Positions 15,896 to 25,275 of a stretch of 64,000 bases of DNA are shown here, in pieces (the first letter of the stretch is position 1; the number at the start of each line of letters is the position of its first letter). The position numbers and the translations under genes are program-made. The notes beneath the pieces are model-generated. The model made no database searches. It had not been told where the DNA came from and saw nothing but the letters and a program-made list of their open reading frames with translations. The stretch lies in assembly GCF_022347205.1 (NCBI RefSeq), contig NZ_JAKRNE010000014.1:1-64000 (forward strand), read 5' to 3'. The stretch is from Corynebacterium sp. ACRPO. GTDB lineage: Bacteria > Actinomycetota > Actinomycetes > Mycobacteriales > Mycobacteriaceae.

Positions 15896-16207
15896 CTGGT
15901 CGTGGGTCGGTCGAGTTCCGCCGCGAAAAAGCCGAGGCAGTCTTGAGGATTCCGTTGGCTCGTTTCAGCTCGCGGTTTTCCCGGCGTAGCCGTTTGAGCT
16001 CTTCTTCCATGGTTTCGCTACCTGTTGGTGCCGTCTGCTCATGGGCGACGCTGTCACGGTACCAGGCGCGTAACGTGTGGTGGGACACGCCAAGGAGCTC
16101 TCCGACTTCCTCGTACGCGCGTTGCCGTGAGCAGGACTCCGACGGACCATCTCTAGGACTTGATGGATCGCCTTCTCCTTGAATTCGGCGGAATACTTTC
16201 TGGGCAT
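15892..16207 (-). pseudogene. IS3-family OrfA, frameshifted
   Basis: The start at 16207 gives MPRKYSAEFKEKAIHQVLEM, the usual HTH N-terminus. After VR at about 16140 the frame is lost by what looks like a 1-bp deletion. The remainder (ESCSRQRAYEEVGELLGVSH, then LKRLRRENRELKRANGILKT) continues in another frame and contains the leucine-zipper part. Near TASAF a T-run (TTTTTC) precedes the orfB overlap and may be the programmed slippage site. A sequencing error at the first shift cannot be excluded. Confidence 0.75.
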
Positions 16208-16377
16208 AGTGCCAATCCTTCCTTAGCAGAGGTAGGAACTAACCCCAGGACGCTTCAAATCCAACTGGTCCACAGCGAGGTCCCAATACCCGCTGGGTAG
16301 TTTGCCTCTAAAGGGCAGCGGAGCTTAGGACCCCAACCCCGCACCCTACGTGACGGCGGTAACTATAGTTCGTAGAC

Positions 16378-18903
16378 ATGACCGCACCACAAAATAAGAC
16401 GCAGCACGAGTTGCTCCAAGAACGCGCGGCGGCGGTGGACCTGCGCGCCTATCACCTCCACCTCGATCTTTCGGAGGTACTCGATAGCCCCACCTACCGC
16501 GTGACTACCCGCCTCGAACTCAGCAGCAGCGAATCCGAGCTTTTTCTGGATTACCTGGGCGAATCCGTCGCGGAGGTCAAGGTCAATGGCACCCCGCAGG
16601 AGGTGGACTTTGATGGCAGCATCATCCGGCTGCACGGCCTGCCGGTAGGCGAGGAGCTCGCCATCGAAGTCACCGGCCACTCGCGCTATTCGCGCACCGG
16701 CCAGGGTCTGCATCGGATGCACGATCAGGCCGATGACGCGACCTACCTGTATTCACACCTCGAGCCTTCCGACGCCCGCCGCATCTTCCCCTGCCTGGAG
16801 CAGCCGGATCTCAAGGCCGTCTTCCACGTGCGCATGACCGCACCGAAGCAGTGGCAGATCCTTTCCAACCAACCGGAAGTCGAACGCAGCGAGGAGGGGG
16901 AGCTAGCCACCGTTACTTTTGCGCCGACCCCGCCGCTGTCGACGTACCTGACTTCTTTCGCCGCCGGCCCCTACCAGTACCAAGAGCGCACCTGGACCGC
17001 CCCGGATGGCAGCCACTCGGCACAGCTGCGCGCCTTTGCGCGTGCGTCCATGTTTGAGCACCTGGACGAGGAAATCCTAGAACTTACCGCCCAAGGCATG
17101 GACTTTTTCCACCAGAACTTTGGCTATCCCTATCCGTGGGGCAAGTACGATTCCATCTTTGTACCCGAATACAACCTGGGTGCCATGGAAAACCCCGGCC
17201 TGGTGACGTTTACGGAGAACTACATTTTCCGCTCCCGCGCTACCCGCGCGCAGCATGCCGGCCGTGCAAATACCATCCTGCACGAGATGTCTCATATGTG
17301 GTTCGGTGATCTGGTCACTCCGCAGTGGTGGGATGACCTGTGGCTCAAGGAGTCCTTCGCGGAATTTATGGGCGCGGATTCTTCCGTCCACGGCACCGAC
17401 TACACCGAGGCCTGGGCAAACTTTGCCGGCGCCCGTAAAAATTGGGCCTACCTGCAGGATCAGCTGCCCACCACGCACCCCATCAAGGCGGAGATCCCGG
17501 ACGTGGATGCCGCGCGCCAAAATTTCGACGGCATCACCTATGCCAAGGGCGCGGCGGTACTCAAACAGCTGGTGCACTACGTCGGTCGCGATAATTTCTA
17601 CGCCGGTGCGCGCGACTACTTCCAGGAACACGCCTTTGCCGCCGCCACCTTTGATGACCTCCTGCAGGCGCTCAAGAAGCACACGGACCGCGATCTTGAT
17701 GCCTGGTCCCAAGCCTGGTTGCGCACCTGGGGCCCGGATACCCTCACCCCGGAGTTGCACACCGAAGGCGAGAAGATTGCGGAGCTGGCCATCCTCGCAG
17801 AAGCCGAGGACGTCACCCGACCGCACCGCCTGACCGCTTCGCTTTTTGATGCGTCCCTGCACAAGTACCGCGAGTTCGACATCGATCTCCCGGCCGGTGA
17901 TGACACCACCCGCACCATCATCGATGAGGCTGCCGGCCTTCCGGCCCCGGCATTGCTGCTGCTTAACGACGCCGACCATACCTACGCCAAGATCCGCTTC
18001 GACGAGACCTCCCTAGACACAGCGAGCGAGCGCTTGACCGAGATCGAGGATGAACTGACCCGCGCGGTAATCTGGACCGCCCTGTGGAACCTCACCCGCG
18101 ATGGGGAAATGTCGGCGATTGACTATGTGGGGGTCGTCGTCAAGCACGAGGCCTACGAGACCAATACCACGCTGCTGGCTGCTGCCTGCGTCAATGCCAA
18201 CTTTGCCATTGCGCATTATGTTGCAGACGCCGACCGCGAGCAGGTCCGCACCGACTATGCCGAGGCAATCTGGGGCCACCTAGATGAGGCCGAACCAGCC
18301 TCGGATGCGCAGCTTGTGCTCGCTCGCGCCGCCATCCGCGCCCTCGCCGCAACGCCGGAGGAATCCGGCACCGAGCGCCTTAAGGCCCTGCTTTCCGGTG
18401 ACATTGCCGGCCTTCGCTTGGACCCCGAAATCCGCTGGTCGATCTTGCGCGCCCTCGCTGCCCGCGACGCCGTAACCGCGTCCGAGCTCGAAGAGGAAAA
18501 GCAGCGCGATAATACGCTGACCGGCGCTACCGAATTCCTCGGTGCCAGCCACGCCTTCCCCACGCCGGAGACCAAGCGCTCCGCGTTCGATAAGGCCCTC
18601 ACGCCCGGCGCATATTCCAATGCCGAGGTCGACGCACTGGTCGCCGGTTTCAACGCCCCGCGCTCAGCTAGCCTGCAGGAGGCCTTTGCGGAGGAGTTCT
18701 TCTCCCGCGTGGAAGACATCTGGGCCGCGCACCCGATTGAGATTGCTAACCGCCTCATCCGCGGCTTCTACCCAGAGTTGCCGATGGCCGATGCCGCCAC
18801 CACGCGCCTGCTGCACCGAGAGCTGCCAGGAGCGCTGCGCCGCGTACTGCTGGAATGCCGCGATAACCTGCGGCGCACCCTGCGCGTGCGGGCTGGTCAA
18901 TAG
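16378..18903 (+). CDS. pepN: Aminopeptidase N (M1 family)
   Basis: 841-residue zinc metallopeptidase that removes N-terminal residues from peptides in the cytoplasm. The exopeptidase motif GAMENPG lies at about residue 266. The zinc motif HEMSHMWFGD (HExxH) lies at about 300, with the third ligand Glu 18 residues on in WLKESFAEF. The C-terminal ERAP1-like domain is complete. Length is normal for actinobacterial PepN. It begins 119 bp right of an IS3 element. In C. glutamicum the genes upstream of sigM are different (mviN region), so the junction here may reflect rearrangement. Codon use is core-like, so pepN itself is not part of the mobile region. Confidence 0.95.
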   Translation: MTAPQNKTQHELLQERAAAVDLRAYHLHLDLSEVLDSPTYRVTTRLELSSSESELFLDYLGESVAEVKVNGTPQEVDFDGSIIRLHGLPVGEELAIEVTGHSRYSRTGQGLHRMHDQADDATYLYSHLEPSDARRIFPCLEQPDLKAVFHVRMTAPKQWQILSNQPEVERSEEGELATVTFAPTPPLSTYLTSFAAGPYQYQERTWTAPDGSHSAQLRAFARASMFEHLDEEILELTAQGMDFFHQNFGYPYPWGKYDSIFVPEYNLGAMENPGLVTFTENYIFRSRATRAQHAGRANTILHEMSHMWFGDLVTPQWWDDLWLKESFAEFMGADSSVHGTDYTEAWANFAGARKNWAYLQDQLPTTHPIKAEIPDVDAARQNFDGITYAKGAAVLKQLVHYVGRDNFYAGARDYFQEHAFAAATFDDLLQALKKHTDRDLDAWSQAWLRTWGPDTLTPELHTEGEKIAELAILAEAEDVTRPHRLTASLFDASLHKYREFDIDLPAGDDTTRTIIDEAAGLPAPALLLLNDADHTYAKIRFDETSLDTASERLTEIEDELTRAVIWTALWNLTRDGEMSAIDYVGVVVKHEAYETNTTLLAAACVNANFAIAHYVADADREQVRTDYAEAIWGHLDEAEPASDAQLVLARAAIRALAATPEESGTERLKALLSGDIAGLRLDPEIRWSILRALAARDAVTASELEEEKQRDNTLTGATEFLGASHAFPTPETKRSAFDKALTPGAYSNAEVDALVAGFNAPRSASLQEAFAEEFFSRVEDIWAAHPIEIANRLIRGFYPELPMADAATTRLLHRELPGALRRVLLECRDNLRRTLRVRAGQ

Positions 18904-18985
18904 ACTGTACCGCCTAGCGCTCGCGCCCTAATTCCCCTCGGGTCACACTGTGTATAACAGTTGTTGATCCGGGGGGAATCTACAT

Positions 18986-19534
18986 ATGACGCTCAGTCAT
19001 GACCGCAGTGACGAAGAACTAGTTGATGCATTTATTGAGGGGGACAATAAGGCCTTTTCCACCATCGTGGAACGCCACCGCACGCGGCTGACCACGGTGG
19101 CGCGGCGCTACACCAGAAACGATCACGACGCTCAAGATGTGGTCCAGGAAGCCTTCCTGCGCGCCAGCTGCAACCTGCACTCCTATCGCCGCGAGTCCGC
19201 GCTTTCGACCTGGCTGCACCGGCTGGTGAAAAATTCTGGCTATGACTACCTCAACCACCGCTCTAACAGGGAAAATGCTTCTTTAGATGCGGAGGACTTC
19301 GACGACGATCGCAACCCGCTGCTCGCGCATAACCCTTCCGAAAACCTAGCGGAGCAGCTAGTGGTACGAGAAGCCATGCAGCTGCTGCGGGAGGATCAGC
19401 GCGAGGCGCTGGTGCTTACCGACGTCGCCGGGTTCCGCGTCGGCGAAGTTGCCACCGCCCAAGGGGTAAAGCCCGGCACCATCAAATCCCGCCGCGCCCG
19501 AGCGAGGGAAGTCCTACGCGCCGCCATGGGGTGA
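18986..19534 (+). CDS. sigM: ECF-type RNA polymerase sigma factor SigM
   Basis: 182 residues. Region 2 includes FSTIVERHRTRLTTVARRYT and DAQDVVQEAFLRA (about residues 20-65). Region 4 has the HTH in VLTDVAGFRVGEVATAQGVK and PGTIKSRRARARE (about 140-176). GGGGGGAA lies just upstream of the start. The neighbourhood sigM-trxB-trxA-cwlM is that of C. glutamicum sigM, where SigM drives thioredoxin and disulfide-stress genes. Only 84 bp separate it from trxB, leaving no room for the small membrane anti-sigma gene found there in some relatives. Control may therefore rely on a distant anti-sigma factor or on transcription. Confidence 0.88.
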   Translation: MTLSHDRSDEELVDAFIEGDNKAFSTIVERHRTRLTTVARRYTRNDHDAQDVVQEAFLRASCNLHSYRRESALSTWLHRLVKNSGYDYLNHRSNRENASLDAEDFDDDRNPLLAHNPSENLAEQLVVREAMQLLREDQREALVLTDVAGFRVGEVATAQGVKPGTIKSRRARAREVLRAAMG

Positions 19535-19618
19535 GTTTGCTAATACCGACGTTTGTCAGCGCGGCGGGTAGACTCAGGGCGTTACGCGAAACCACACTCT
19601 GATTTAAGGGAGTTAGCA

Positions 19619-20545
19619 ATGACCGTCCACGATGTTGCCATCGTAGGTTCCGGCCCTGCCGGTTACACCGCCGCGCTGTACGCGGCACGCGCCGAGCTCA
19701 ACCCGATCGTCTTCGAGGGCTTCGAGTACGGCGGCGAGCTTATGAATACCACCGAGGTAGAAAACTACCCCGGCTTCCAAAAGGGCATCATGGGCCCAGA
19801 GCTCATGGAAGAAATGCGCGCCCAGGCCATCCGCTTTGGTGCGGATCTCCGCATGGAGGTCGTTGACTCCGTTGAACTGGAAGACGATATTAAAAAGCTG
19901 CACGTGGGTGACGAGCTCTTTGAGGCCCGCGCCGTCATCCTCGCCACCGGTGCCGCCCCGCGCCACCTCGGCGTACCAGGTGAGGAAGAACTTACCGGCC
20001 GCGGCGTTTCTACCTGCGCTACGTGCGATGGCTTCTTCTTCAAGGACCACAATATCGCTGTTATCGGCGGCGGCGACTCTGCCATGGAGGAGGCTACCTT
20101 CCTCACCAAGTTCGCGGACTCTGTCACCATTGTGAACCGCTCCGAGAACTTCCGCGCCTCCAAGATCATGCTGGAGCGCGCCCAGGCCAACGAAAAGATC
20201 AAGTGGGAGACCAATAAGGTCGTCGAAGAAGTTATTGAAGCCGATGGCAAGGTCGGCGGACTCAAGCTCAAGGACGTCACCAACGGCGAGACTTCCACCT
20301 TGGACGTCACTGCCATGTTCGTAGCAATTGGTCATGATCCGCGCTCTTCCTTCCTCAATGATCAGGTCAAGCTCAATGACAACGGCTATGTTGTAGTTGA
20401 ACAACCCACCACCAAGACCTCCCTGCCAGGCGTTTTCGCCTGCGGTGACTTGGTGGATGACCACTACCAGCAAGCAATTACCGCGGCCGGCTCCGGTTGC
20501 CGTGCGGCAATTGATGCGGAACATTTCCTCGCAGAAAGCCGTTAA
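19619..20545 (+). CDS. trxB: Thioredoxin reductase
   Basis: 308-residue FAD/NADPH enzyme that reduces thioredoxin in the cytoplasm. The FAD motif is [19 protein letters not shown] (about residues 10-28), the redox-active CATC lies in [11 protein letters not shown] (about 133-144), the NADPH motif is [12 protein letters not shown] (about 152-163) and the C-terminal FAD motif is [20 protein letters not shown]. The ATG at 19619 with GGGAG 6 nt upstream is chosen; a longer frame to 19553 begins with non-family sequence. It is followed 6 bp later by its substrate gene trxA. Confidence 0.97.
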   Translation: MTVHDVAIVGSGPAGYTAALYAARAELNPIVFEGFEYGGELMNTTEVENYPGFQKGIMGPELMEEMRAQAIRFGADLRMEVVDSVELEDDIKKLHVGDELFEARAVILATGAAPRHLGVPGEEELTGRGVSTCATCDGFFFKDHNIAVIGGGDSAMEEATFLTKFADSVTIVNRSENFRASKIMLERAQANEKIKWETNKVVEEVIEADGKVGGLKLKDVTNGETSTLDVTAMFVAIGHDPRSSFLNDQVKLNDNGYVVVEQPTTKTSLPGVFACGDLVDDHYQQAITAAGSGCRAAIDAEHFLAESR

Positions 20546-20551
20546 TTCAGT

Positions 20552-20875
20552 ATGAGCAACGTCAAGAAAGTAACCACCGATACGTTCCGTAAGGACGTCA
20601 TCGAGTCCGATAAGCCCGTCGTCGTCGACTTCTGGGCCGAGTGGTGTGGCCCCTGCAAGAAGCTTTCCCCCATCCTGGAAGAGGTAGCGGAGGAGCTGGA
20701 CGGCCAGGTCACCATCGCCAAGGTCAACGTCGATGAAGAGCGCAACCTAGGCGCCATGTTCCAGATCATGTCCATCCCAAATGTGCTGATTTTCAACCAC
20801 GGCGAGAAGGTAGACGAATTTGTAGGTCTGCGTTCTAAAGATGACATCGTGGCGCAAGTGAAAAAGCAGCTTTAA
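20552..20875 (+). CDS. trxA: Thioredoxin
   Basis: 107-residue thioredoxin-fold protein with the active site AEWCGPCKKL (WCGPC, about residues 30-38) and the cis-proline motif MSIPNVLIF (about 73-81). It carries electrons from TrxB to cytoplasmic disulfides. It is co-transcribed with trxB, with only 6 bp between them. Corynebacterial usage sometimes names this gene trxC. Confidence 0.95.
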   Translation: MSNVKKVTTDTFRKDVIESDKPVVVDFWAEWCGPCKKLSPILEEVAEELDGQVTIAKVNVDEERNLGAMFQIMSIPNVLIFNHGEKVDEFVGLRSKDDIVAQVKKQL

Positions 20876-20879
20876 CTGT

Positions 20880-20901
20880 TAATCTAATTCCTATTAGATT
20901 A
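20880..20901. promoter_or_regulatory. Perfect 9-bp palindrome between trxA and cwlM
   Basis: TAATCTAAT (20880-20888) and ATTAGATTA (20893-20901) with a TCCT loop. The stem is A+T-rich and no T-run follows, so it is a poor terminator. It could be an operator for the cwlM promoter or a processing site. Confidence 0.45.
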
Positions 20902-20962
20902 AGCGTGTAGAAATTCTGGAATGCGGCCCTAACTAAAGCGGGCTGTGAAAGGGGTATAAGGC

Positions 20963-22144
20963 GTGAATCGCGTTCTTCGAGTCGGCGATACAAGCGTGCG
21001 TGTAGCTGAGGCTCGCGCTACCTTGGCCCGTCTCGGCCTCTTGTCAGATTTCAAAGGGGAACTTTCTGCTTGGAAGAAGCAGAAGTACTCCGAGAGCGAC
21101 AAGAGCTTTGATGCCAATTTGTCTGAGGTCCTCAAGGCCTTCCAGCAATCCCGCGGTATCGTGCCGACGGGCGAGATCGACGATCTCACCCTGCGCGAAC
21201 TGCGCCAAGCCTCGTACACGCTCGGCAGCCGCGTCCTTAGCTACGAGCCTGCGAATGAGCTGGTAGGTGACGATATCTCGCAGCTCCAGCAACAACTGCA
21301 GGAGCTCGGCTTCTACCAGCAGCGGGTAGACGGCCACTTCGGTACTAATACCCACGCGGCGCTGAAGGAATATCAACACAACTGCGGCCTGCAAGAAGAT
21401 GGTGTGTGCGGCCCCGCCACTATCCGCGCCCTTGGACTGCTCGGCCGCCGCATCACCGGCGGTTCCGCGCACAATATCCAAGAGCGTGAGCGCGTCCGCA
21501 ACGCCGGCCCAAAGCTGGCGGGCAAGCGCGTTGTCATCGATCCCGCCTTGAGCGGCGGCGACGCCGGCCAGCTGGTCAAGGGTCGCTTCGGTGATATTTC
21601 CGAGCAGGAAATCCTGTGGGACCTCACCCAGCGCATCGAGGGACGCATGATTGCCGCGGGCATGGAGACCATCATCTCCCGTCCTCGGACCTCCGATGCG
21701 GACGTGAAATCCCGCGCCGAGCTGGCTAACGCCTTCGATGCGGACATGGTCATTTCCCTAGCCTGCGATTCTTACCCCAATGAGAAGGCCAATGGTGTTG
21801 CCACCTTCTACTTTGGTTCTGAGTTGGGCAATTCCTCGCTCATTGGTGAGACCCTTTCCGGTTTCATCCAGCGCGAGATTGTCGCGCGCACCGAGCTGCT
21901 GGACTGCGGCAACCACGGCCGCACTTGGGACCTGCTGCGCCTGACCCAGATGCCGGTCATCCAGATCGTACTGGGCTACCTGACCAACCCAGAGGACATA
22001 AAGATCCTCACCAATCCGTCCTGCCGCGATGACATTGCTGAGGCGATTGTGATTGCCGTAAAGCGCATGTACCTCATGGAGCAGGACACCGCCGTAACCG
22101 GCGCCTATAAGTTCTCCGAGCTGCTCCAGGCCGAACAGTCCTAG
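20963..22144 (+). CDS. cwlM: CwlM, amidase-like regulator of peptidoglycan synthesis
   Basis: 393 residues: two peptidoglycan-binding-1 domains (about 5-75 and 85-155), then an amidase_3 fold (about 180-370). No signal peptide is seen. The usual amidase metal ligands look altered. The DPGHGG motif is replaced by DPALSGGD, and the SIH motif by SLACDS, while the Glu in SEQEILWDL remains. This fits an enzymatically silent protein. In mycobacteria CwlM is a cytoplasmic PknB substrate that activates MurA. The GTG start at 20963 follows GAAAGGGG. It sits in the conserved trxB-trxA-cwlM-parBA order. Confidence 0.9.
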   Translation: MNRVLRVGDTSVRVAEARATLARLGLLSDFKGELSAWKKQKYSESDKSFDANLSEVLKAFQQSRGIVPTGEIDDLTLRELRQASYTLGSRVLSYEPANELVGDDISQLQQQLQELGFYQQRVDGHFGTNTHAALKEYQHNCGLQEDGVCGPATIRALGLLGRRITGGSAHNIQERERVRNAGPKLAGKRVVIDPALSGGDAGQLVKGRFGDISEQEILWDLTQRIEGRMIAAGMETIISRPRTSDADVKSRAELANAFDADMVISLACDSYPNEKANGVATFYFGSELGNSSLIGETLSGFIQREIVARTELLDCGNHGRTWDLLRLTQMPVIQIVLGYLTNPEDIKILTNPSCRDDIAEAIVIAVKRMYLMEQDTAVTGAYKFSELLQAEQS

Positions 22145-22153
22145 GCCTAGAAT

Positions 22154-22732
22154 CTAGGCCAAAGCGCGGGCCAGGAGATCTTCGGCAGCTGCCGCACTGA
22201 GCATATCGTGCTCGGGCGGCAGCTCGAGCCGCAAGCGGGGGAGTACTGGGTGATCTGCGGCTACCTCAAAGCCGGCGGAGCGCAAAGTGTCATAAGACAT
22301 CAGCCCAATATAGGCCGGTTTGTGGCCCAAGAAATCCGCCGCTGCCGCAGGATCGCCGTAATAGCCAAAGGCCTCCACGGCGGCGCTGCCGCGGTTGGTG
22401 AGGTGCATAATGGCGGCGTCGACAAGCACTGCTTCAATGCCACGCCCCATTAAATGTGCTTTGACGAAGAGCGAGGTAATGATCTCCGCATCGTCTGAAA
22501 TGGGGGCGGTGGGAAGCTTGGCGGCGCCGGCCGCATCCTCGCGGGAGCAAAAGAGAATCGTGGCGTCCTCGCCCACGGTAAAGCCGCACTGACCAAAGGA
22601 GAGCAGGGTAGTAGCCAGCCACGCTTCCTTTTCAAAGGCGGGATCGACCACGGAGGCCTCCAGCTCACAAAAGGTGCTGCGCGCGGCCTGGCGGTGAATG
22701 CGCGCGCCCTCGCGTACCGGCTCGAGGATCAT
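22154..22732 (-). CDS. GNAT-like acetyltransferase, conserved next to parB
   Basis: 192-residue protein that matches the small GNAT-type gene conserved between cwlM and parB in corynebacteria. The C-terminal half contains the acyl-CoA-fold pattern GIEAVLVDAAIMHLTNRGSA, then VEAFGY and a PAYIGLMSYDTLRSAGF stretch. The canonical Q/RxxGxG/A loop is weak (LMGRGIEAVL). The substrate is unknown. It ends 10 bp from the cwlM stop (convergent) and lies 8 bp after parB in the same direction, so it is probably the last gene of the rsmG-parA-parB unit. Confidence 0.7.
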   Translation of the reverse strand: MILEPVREGARIHRQAARSTFCELEASVVDPAFEKEAWLATTLLSFGQCGFTVGEDATILFCSREDAAGAAKLPTAPISDDAEIITSLFVKAHLMGRGIEAVLVDAAIMHLTNRGSAAVEAFGYYGDPAAAADFLGHKPAYIGLMSYDTLRSAGFEVAADHPVLPRLRLELPPEHDMLSAAAAEDLLARALA

Positions 22733-22740
22733 CGCCCCAG

Positions 22741-23781
22741 TTAGTGCTGGCCCTCAATGAGCGTCATGATGCGCTCGAAATCTTCTTGGTCACCAAACTC
22801 CACGACCATCTTGCCCTTGCGCTTGCCCATGGTCACGGTGACCTTGGTATCGAAGCGATCAGACAGGCGCTCAGCGGAATCGGTAAAGTACTGCGGCTGC
22901 GGTGCCGGCTGCTTCTTCTTGGATTCGGCCGGCTTACCATCGCGCTTGTAGAGGGTGACTGCCTCCTCGGTGGCGCGTACGGACAGGCCCTCCGCGATGA
23001 TGCGGTTGGCAATGTATTCCATGGCCTCGGTGTCATCCAAGGACAATAGGGCACGCGCGTGGCCGGCAGATAAGGTACCAGCAGCTACGCGCTTTTGTAC
23101 CTCTACCGGCAGCTTGAGCAGGCGCAGCATATTGGTCACCTGTGGGCGCGAACGGCCAATGCGGTCCGCCAGCTCGTTCTGGGTAACGCCGAACTCTTCC
23201 AGCAGCTGCTGGTAGGCATGTGCTTCTTCCAAGGGGTTGAGCTGTACGCGGTGGATGTTCTCCAGAAGGGCATCGCGCAGCAGGTTGTCATCCTTGGTAT
23301 CGCGCACGATGGCCGGAATCGTGGCCAAGCCCGCCTTGGAGGAAGCGCGCCAGCGCCGCTCACCCATGATGAGCTCAAAGCCACCTTCCTCGGAAGGACG
23401 GACGACCACAGGCTGCAACAGGCCGAACTCGCGGATCGAGTGGACGAGCTCGCCCAGTTCATCCTCGTCGAAGACGGTGCGCGGCTGCTTTGGGTTAGGG
23501 ATGATATCCCCAATAGAAATCTCGCGGTAGGTCGCACCGATAGCAGCCGGGGTGGCCTGGCGCTTCTTGGAGGACTTAGAGCCAGAACCCTGCTGAATGG
23601 TGGGAGCACCCTTTACGCGCTTGCCTTCACCACCCTTCCGGCCCGGCTGCGGGGTGGAATTACCCAAAATAATATCCGCGGCGGAATCGCCCAAGCGCGG
23701 CTTGCGGGTAGGAGCATCAGGACCAGACGGGATGAGTGCGGCTAGGCCCTTGCCAAGGCCACCTTGCTTCTGTTCTGCCAT
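22741..23781 (-). CDS. parB: Chromosome-partitioning protein ParB
   Basis: 346-residue CTP-dependent DNA clamp that loads at parS sites near the origin. After a basic, disordered N-terminus (about 80 residues) come the ParB/Srx motifs [20 protein letters not shown] and [17 protein letters not shown] (CTP-binding GERRWRA, about residues 145-151), and [20 protein letters not shown]. The HTH is [22 protein letters not shown]-terminal dimerisation domain ends the protein. It follows parA with a 6-bp gap. No perfect parS (TGTTTCACGTGAAACA) was noticed in this window. Confidence 0.97.
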   Translation of the reverse strand: MAEQKQGGLGKGLAALIPSGPDAPTRKPRLGDSAADIILGNSTPQPGRKGGEGKRVKGAPTIQQGSGSKSSKKRQATPAAIGATYREISIGDIIPNPKQPRTVFDEDELGELVHSIREFGLLQPVVVRPSEEGGFELIMGERRWRASSKAGLATIPAIVRDTKDDNLLRDALLENIHRVQLNPLEEAHAYQQLLEEFGVTQNELADRIGRSRPQVTNMLRLLKLPVEVQKRVAAGTLSAGHARALLSLDDTEAMEYIANRIIAEGLSVRATEEAVTLYKRDGKPAESKKKQPAPQPQYFTDSAERLSDRFDTKVTVTMGKRKGKMVVEFGDQEDFERIMTLIEGQH

Positions 23782-23787
23782 GAGTTC

Positions 23788-24636
23788 CTATCCTTCCAAT
23801 TCCGCGTAAATCTCTGGGCTCACACCAATCGCCCCGGTGGTCGGGTGCGGGCGATAATCGCCACGCCGGTCAAGCTCGCGCGCGGCCGCAAGGTAGGCGC
23901 GGGCACCGGTGGACGAGGGAGCGTAATCAATAACCGTAGTACCGTACCCCGGTGCCTCGGAAACGCGCACGGAGCGCGGGATAACATTGGCCAGCACCAC
24001 GGCGCCAAACTGTTCGCGGACGTTATCTGCCACATCCTCGGCCAAGCGCGTGCGGGCGTCATACATGGTCAGCAACACGGCGGAAATATGCAGATCCTCG
24101 TTGAGATGCTCGCGAATCATGGAGATATTGCCCAGCAGCTGGCCCACGCCCTCCAGGGCGTAATACTCGCATTGAATCGGGATGATGACCTCCTCAGCGC
24201 AGGTCATCGCGTTAATGGTGAGCAAACCCAGCGATGGCGGGCAATCAATGAAGACATATTCGAAGCCATGCTCTTCAAGGAAGCCATTATGCAGGGCGTC
24301 ATAGAGCCGAAATTCGCGACGCACCAAGGAGACCATTTCAATCTCTGCGCCAGCCAGATCAATGGTGGCGGGGATGCAGAAGAGGTTCTCGTTGTGCGAG
24401 GAAGCCTGCATGGCCTTCTCGGCGGTGCAGTCCCCAAGGAGCACCTCATAGCTGGAATCGGTGCCGGAATTATGTTCCGCGCCCATGGCCGTGGAGGCGT
24501 TTCCCTGCGGGTCAAGATCGATCACCAGCACTTTTTTGCCCTCTGTGGCTAGCGCTGCGGCCAAGTTGGCGGCGGAGGTGGTTTTGCCTACGCCGCCTTT
24601 CTGGTTAGCAATGGTGATAAGGCGCGGATTAGTCAT
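23788..24636 (-). CDS. parA: Chromosome-partitioning ATPase ParA
   Basis: 282-residue Walker-type ATPase. The deviant Walker A is NQKGGVGKTTSAANLAAAL (about residues 11-29), Walker A' is VLVIDLDPQGNAST and Walker B is YVFIDCPPSLGLL. It binds DNA non-specifically as an ATP dimer and, with ParB, segregates newly replicated origins to the poles. The order rsmG-parA-parB is the standard origin-proximal arrangement. Confidence 0.97.
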   Translation of the reverse strand: MTNPRLITIANQKGGVGKTTSAANLAAALATEGKKVLVIDLDPQGNASTAMGAEHNSGTDSSYEVLLGDCTAEKAMQASSHNENLFCIPATIDLAGAEIEMVSLVRREFRLYDALHNGFLEEHGFEYVFIDCPPSLGLLTINAMTCAEEVIIPIQCEYYALEGVGQLLGNISMIREHLNEDLHISAVLLTMYDARTRLAEDVADNVREQFGAVVLANVIPRSVRVSEAPGYGTTVIDYAPSSTGARAYLAAARELDRRGDYRPHPTTGAIGVSPEIYAELEG

Positions 24637-24646
24637 GCCGTCTACT

Positions 24647-25255
24647 TTAGTTCACGCGCGGGACACGAATGATCGTGGTTCCCTCGATGGTGCTGACCTC
24701 GGCCTTTCCACCGCCGGCCTTCTTAATGTCGGCGGCATCGCGTTCCAGTTCCTCGTGTACCGAAGAACCCTTCAGCGCGATCATCTCGCCACCCTTGCGC
24801 ACGAGCGGCAGCGACCATTTCGCCAGCTTGCCCAGCGGTGCGACGGCGCGGGAGGTGACCACGTCTGCTCCCGCCACGGCCTTTTTAATCGGGCCTTCCT
24901 CGGCACGGCCGCGCAGCACCGTCACGTTGTCTAGGCCCAGCTCTTCTACGACCTCGTTGAGGTAGTTATAGCGCTTGAGCAGCGGCTCGATCAGGGTGAT
25001 CTGCAGGTCCGGGCGCGCGATGGCCAGCGGAATGCCGGGCAGCCCGGCACCCGAGCCGACGTCGATAACCGTGGCGCCCTCCGGGATTGCCTGCTTGACG
25101 ACGGCGCAGTTAATAATGTGCCTGTCCCACAGGCGTGGCACCTCGCGGGGGCCTATAAAACCACGAGTGGACCCGTCTGTAGCGAGCGAATCATGGTAAG
25201 CCTGCGCGAGGGGCAAGCGGGAGCCGAATACTACTGACGGGTCCATCTCGGACAC
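24647..25255 (-). CDS. rsmG: 16S rRNA (guanine-N7)-methyltransferase RsmG
   Basis: 202-residue SAM methyltransferase that modifies G527 of 16S rRNA; loss gives low-level streptomycin resistance in other bacteria. It has [20 protein letters not shown] (about residues 43-62), SAM motif [21 protein letters not shown] (about 63-82), [14 protein letters not shown] motif II and [17 protein letters not shown] (about 130-146). Also known as gidB. It lies between yidC and parA as in most actinobacteria. Confidence 0.96.
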   Translation of the reverse strand: MSEMDPSVVFGSRLPLAQAYHDSLATDGSTRGFIGPREVPRLWDRHIINCAVVKQAIPEGATVIDVGSGAGLPGIPLAIARPDLQITLIEPLLKRYNYLNEVVEELGLDNVTVLRGRAEEGPIKKAVAGADVVTSRAVAPLGKLAKWSLPLVRKGGEMIALKGSSVHEELERDAADIKKAGGGKAEVSTIEGTTIIRVPRVN

Positions 25256-25275
25256 GATGGGGTTCTCCTCCGTGT

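Larger units (their letters stand above)
14956..16258 (-). mobile_element. IS3-family insertion sequence
   Basis: Imperfect terminal inverted repeats: the left begins TTGAAACGTCCTGGGTTTGG (14956) and the right, read on the minus strand, begins TTGAAGCGTCCTGGGGTTAG (ends 16258). The element is 1303 bp. No 3-bp target duplication is evident. It marks the right edge of the accessory region, 119 bp before pepN. It is related to, but clearly different from, the decayed IS3 element at 5707-7020. Confidence 0.9.

Noticed and set aside
22700..24700. Search for a parS site (TGTTTCACGTGAAACA) near parAB
   Set aside because: No perfect or one-mismatch copy was noticed in the window by eye; it may lie elsewhere.
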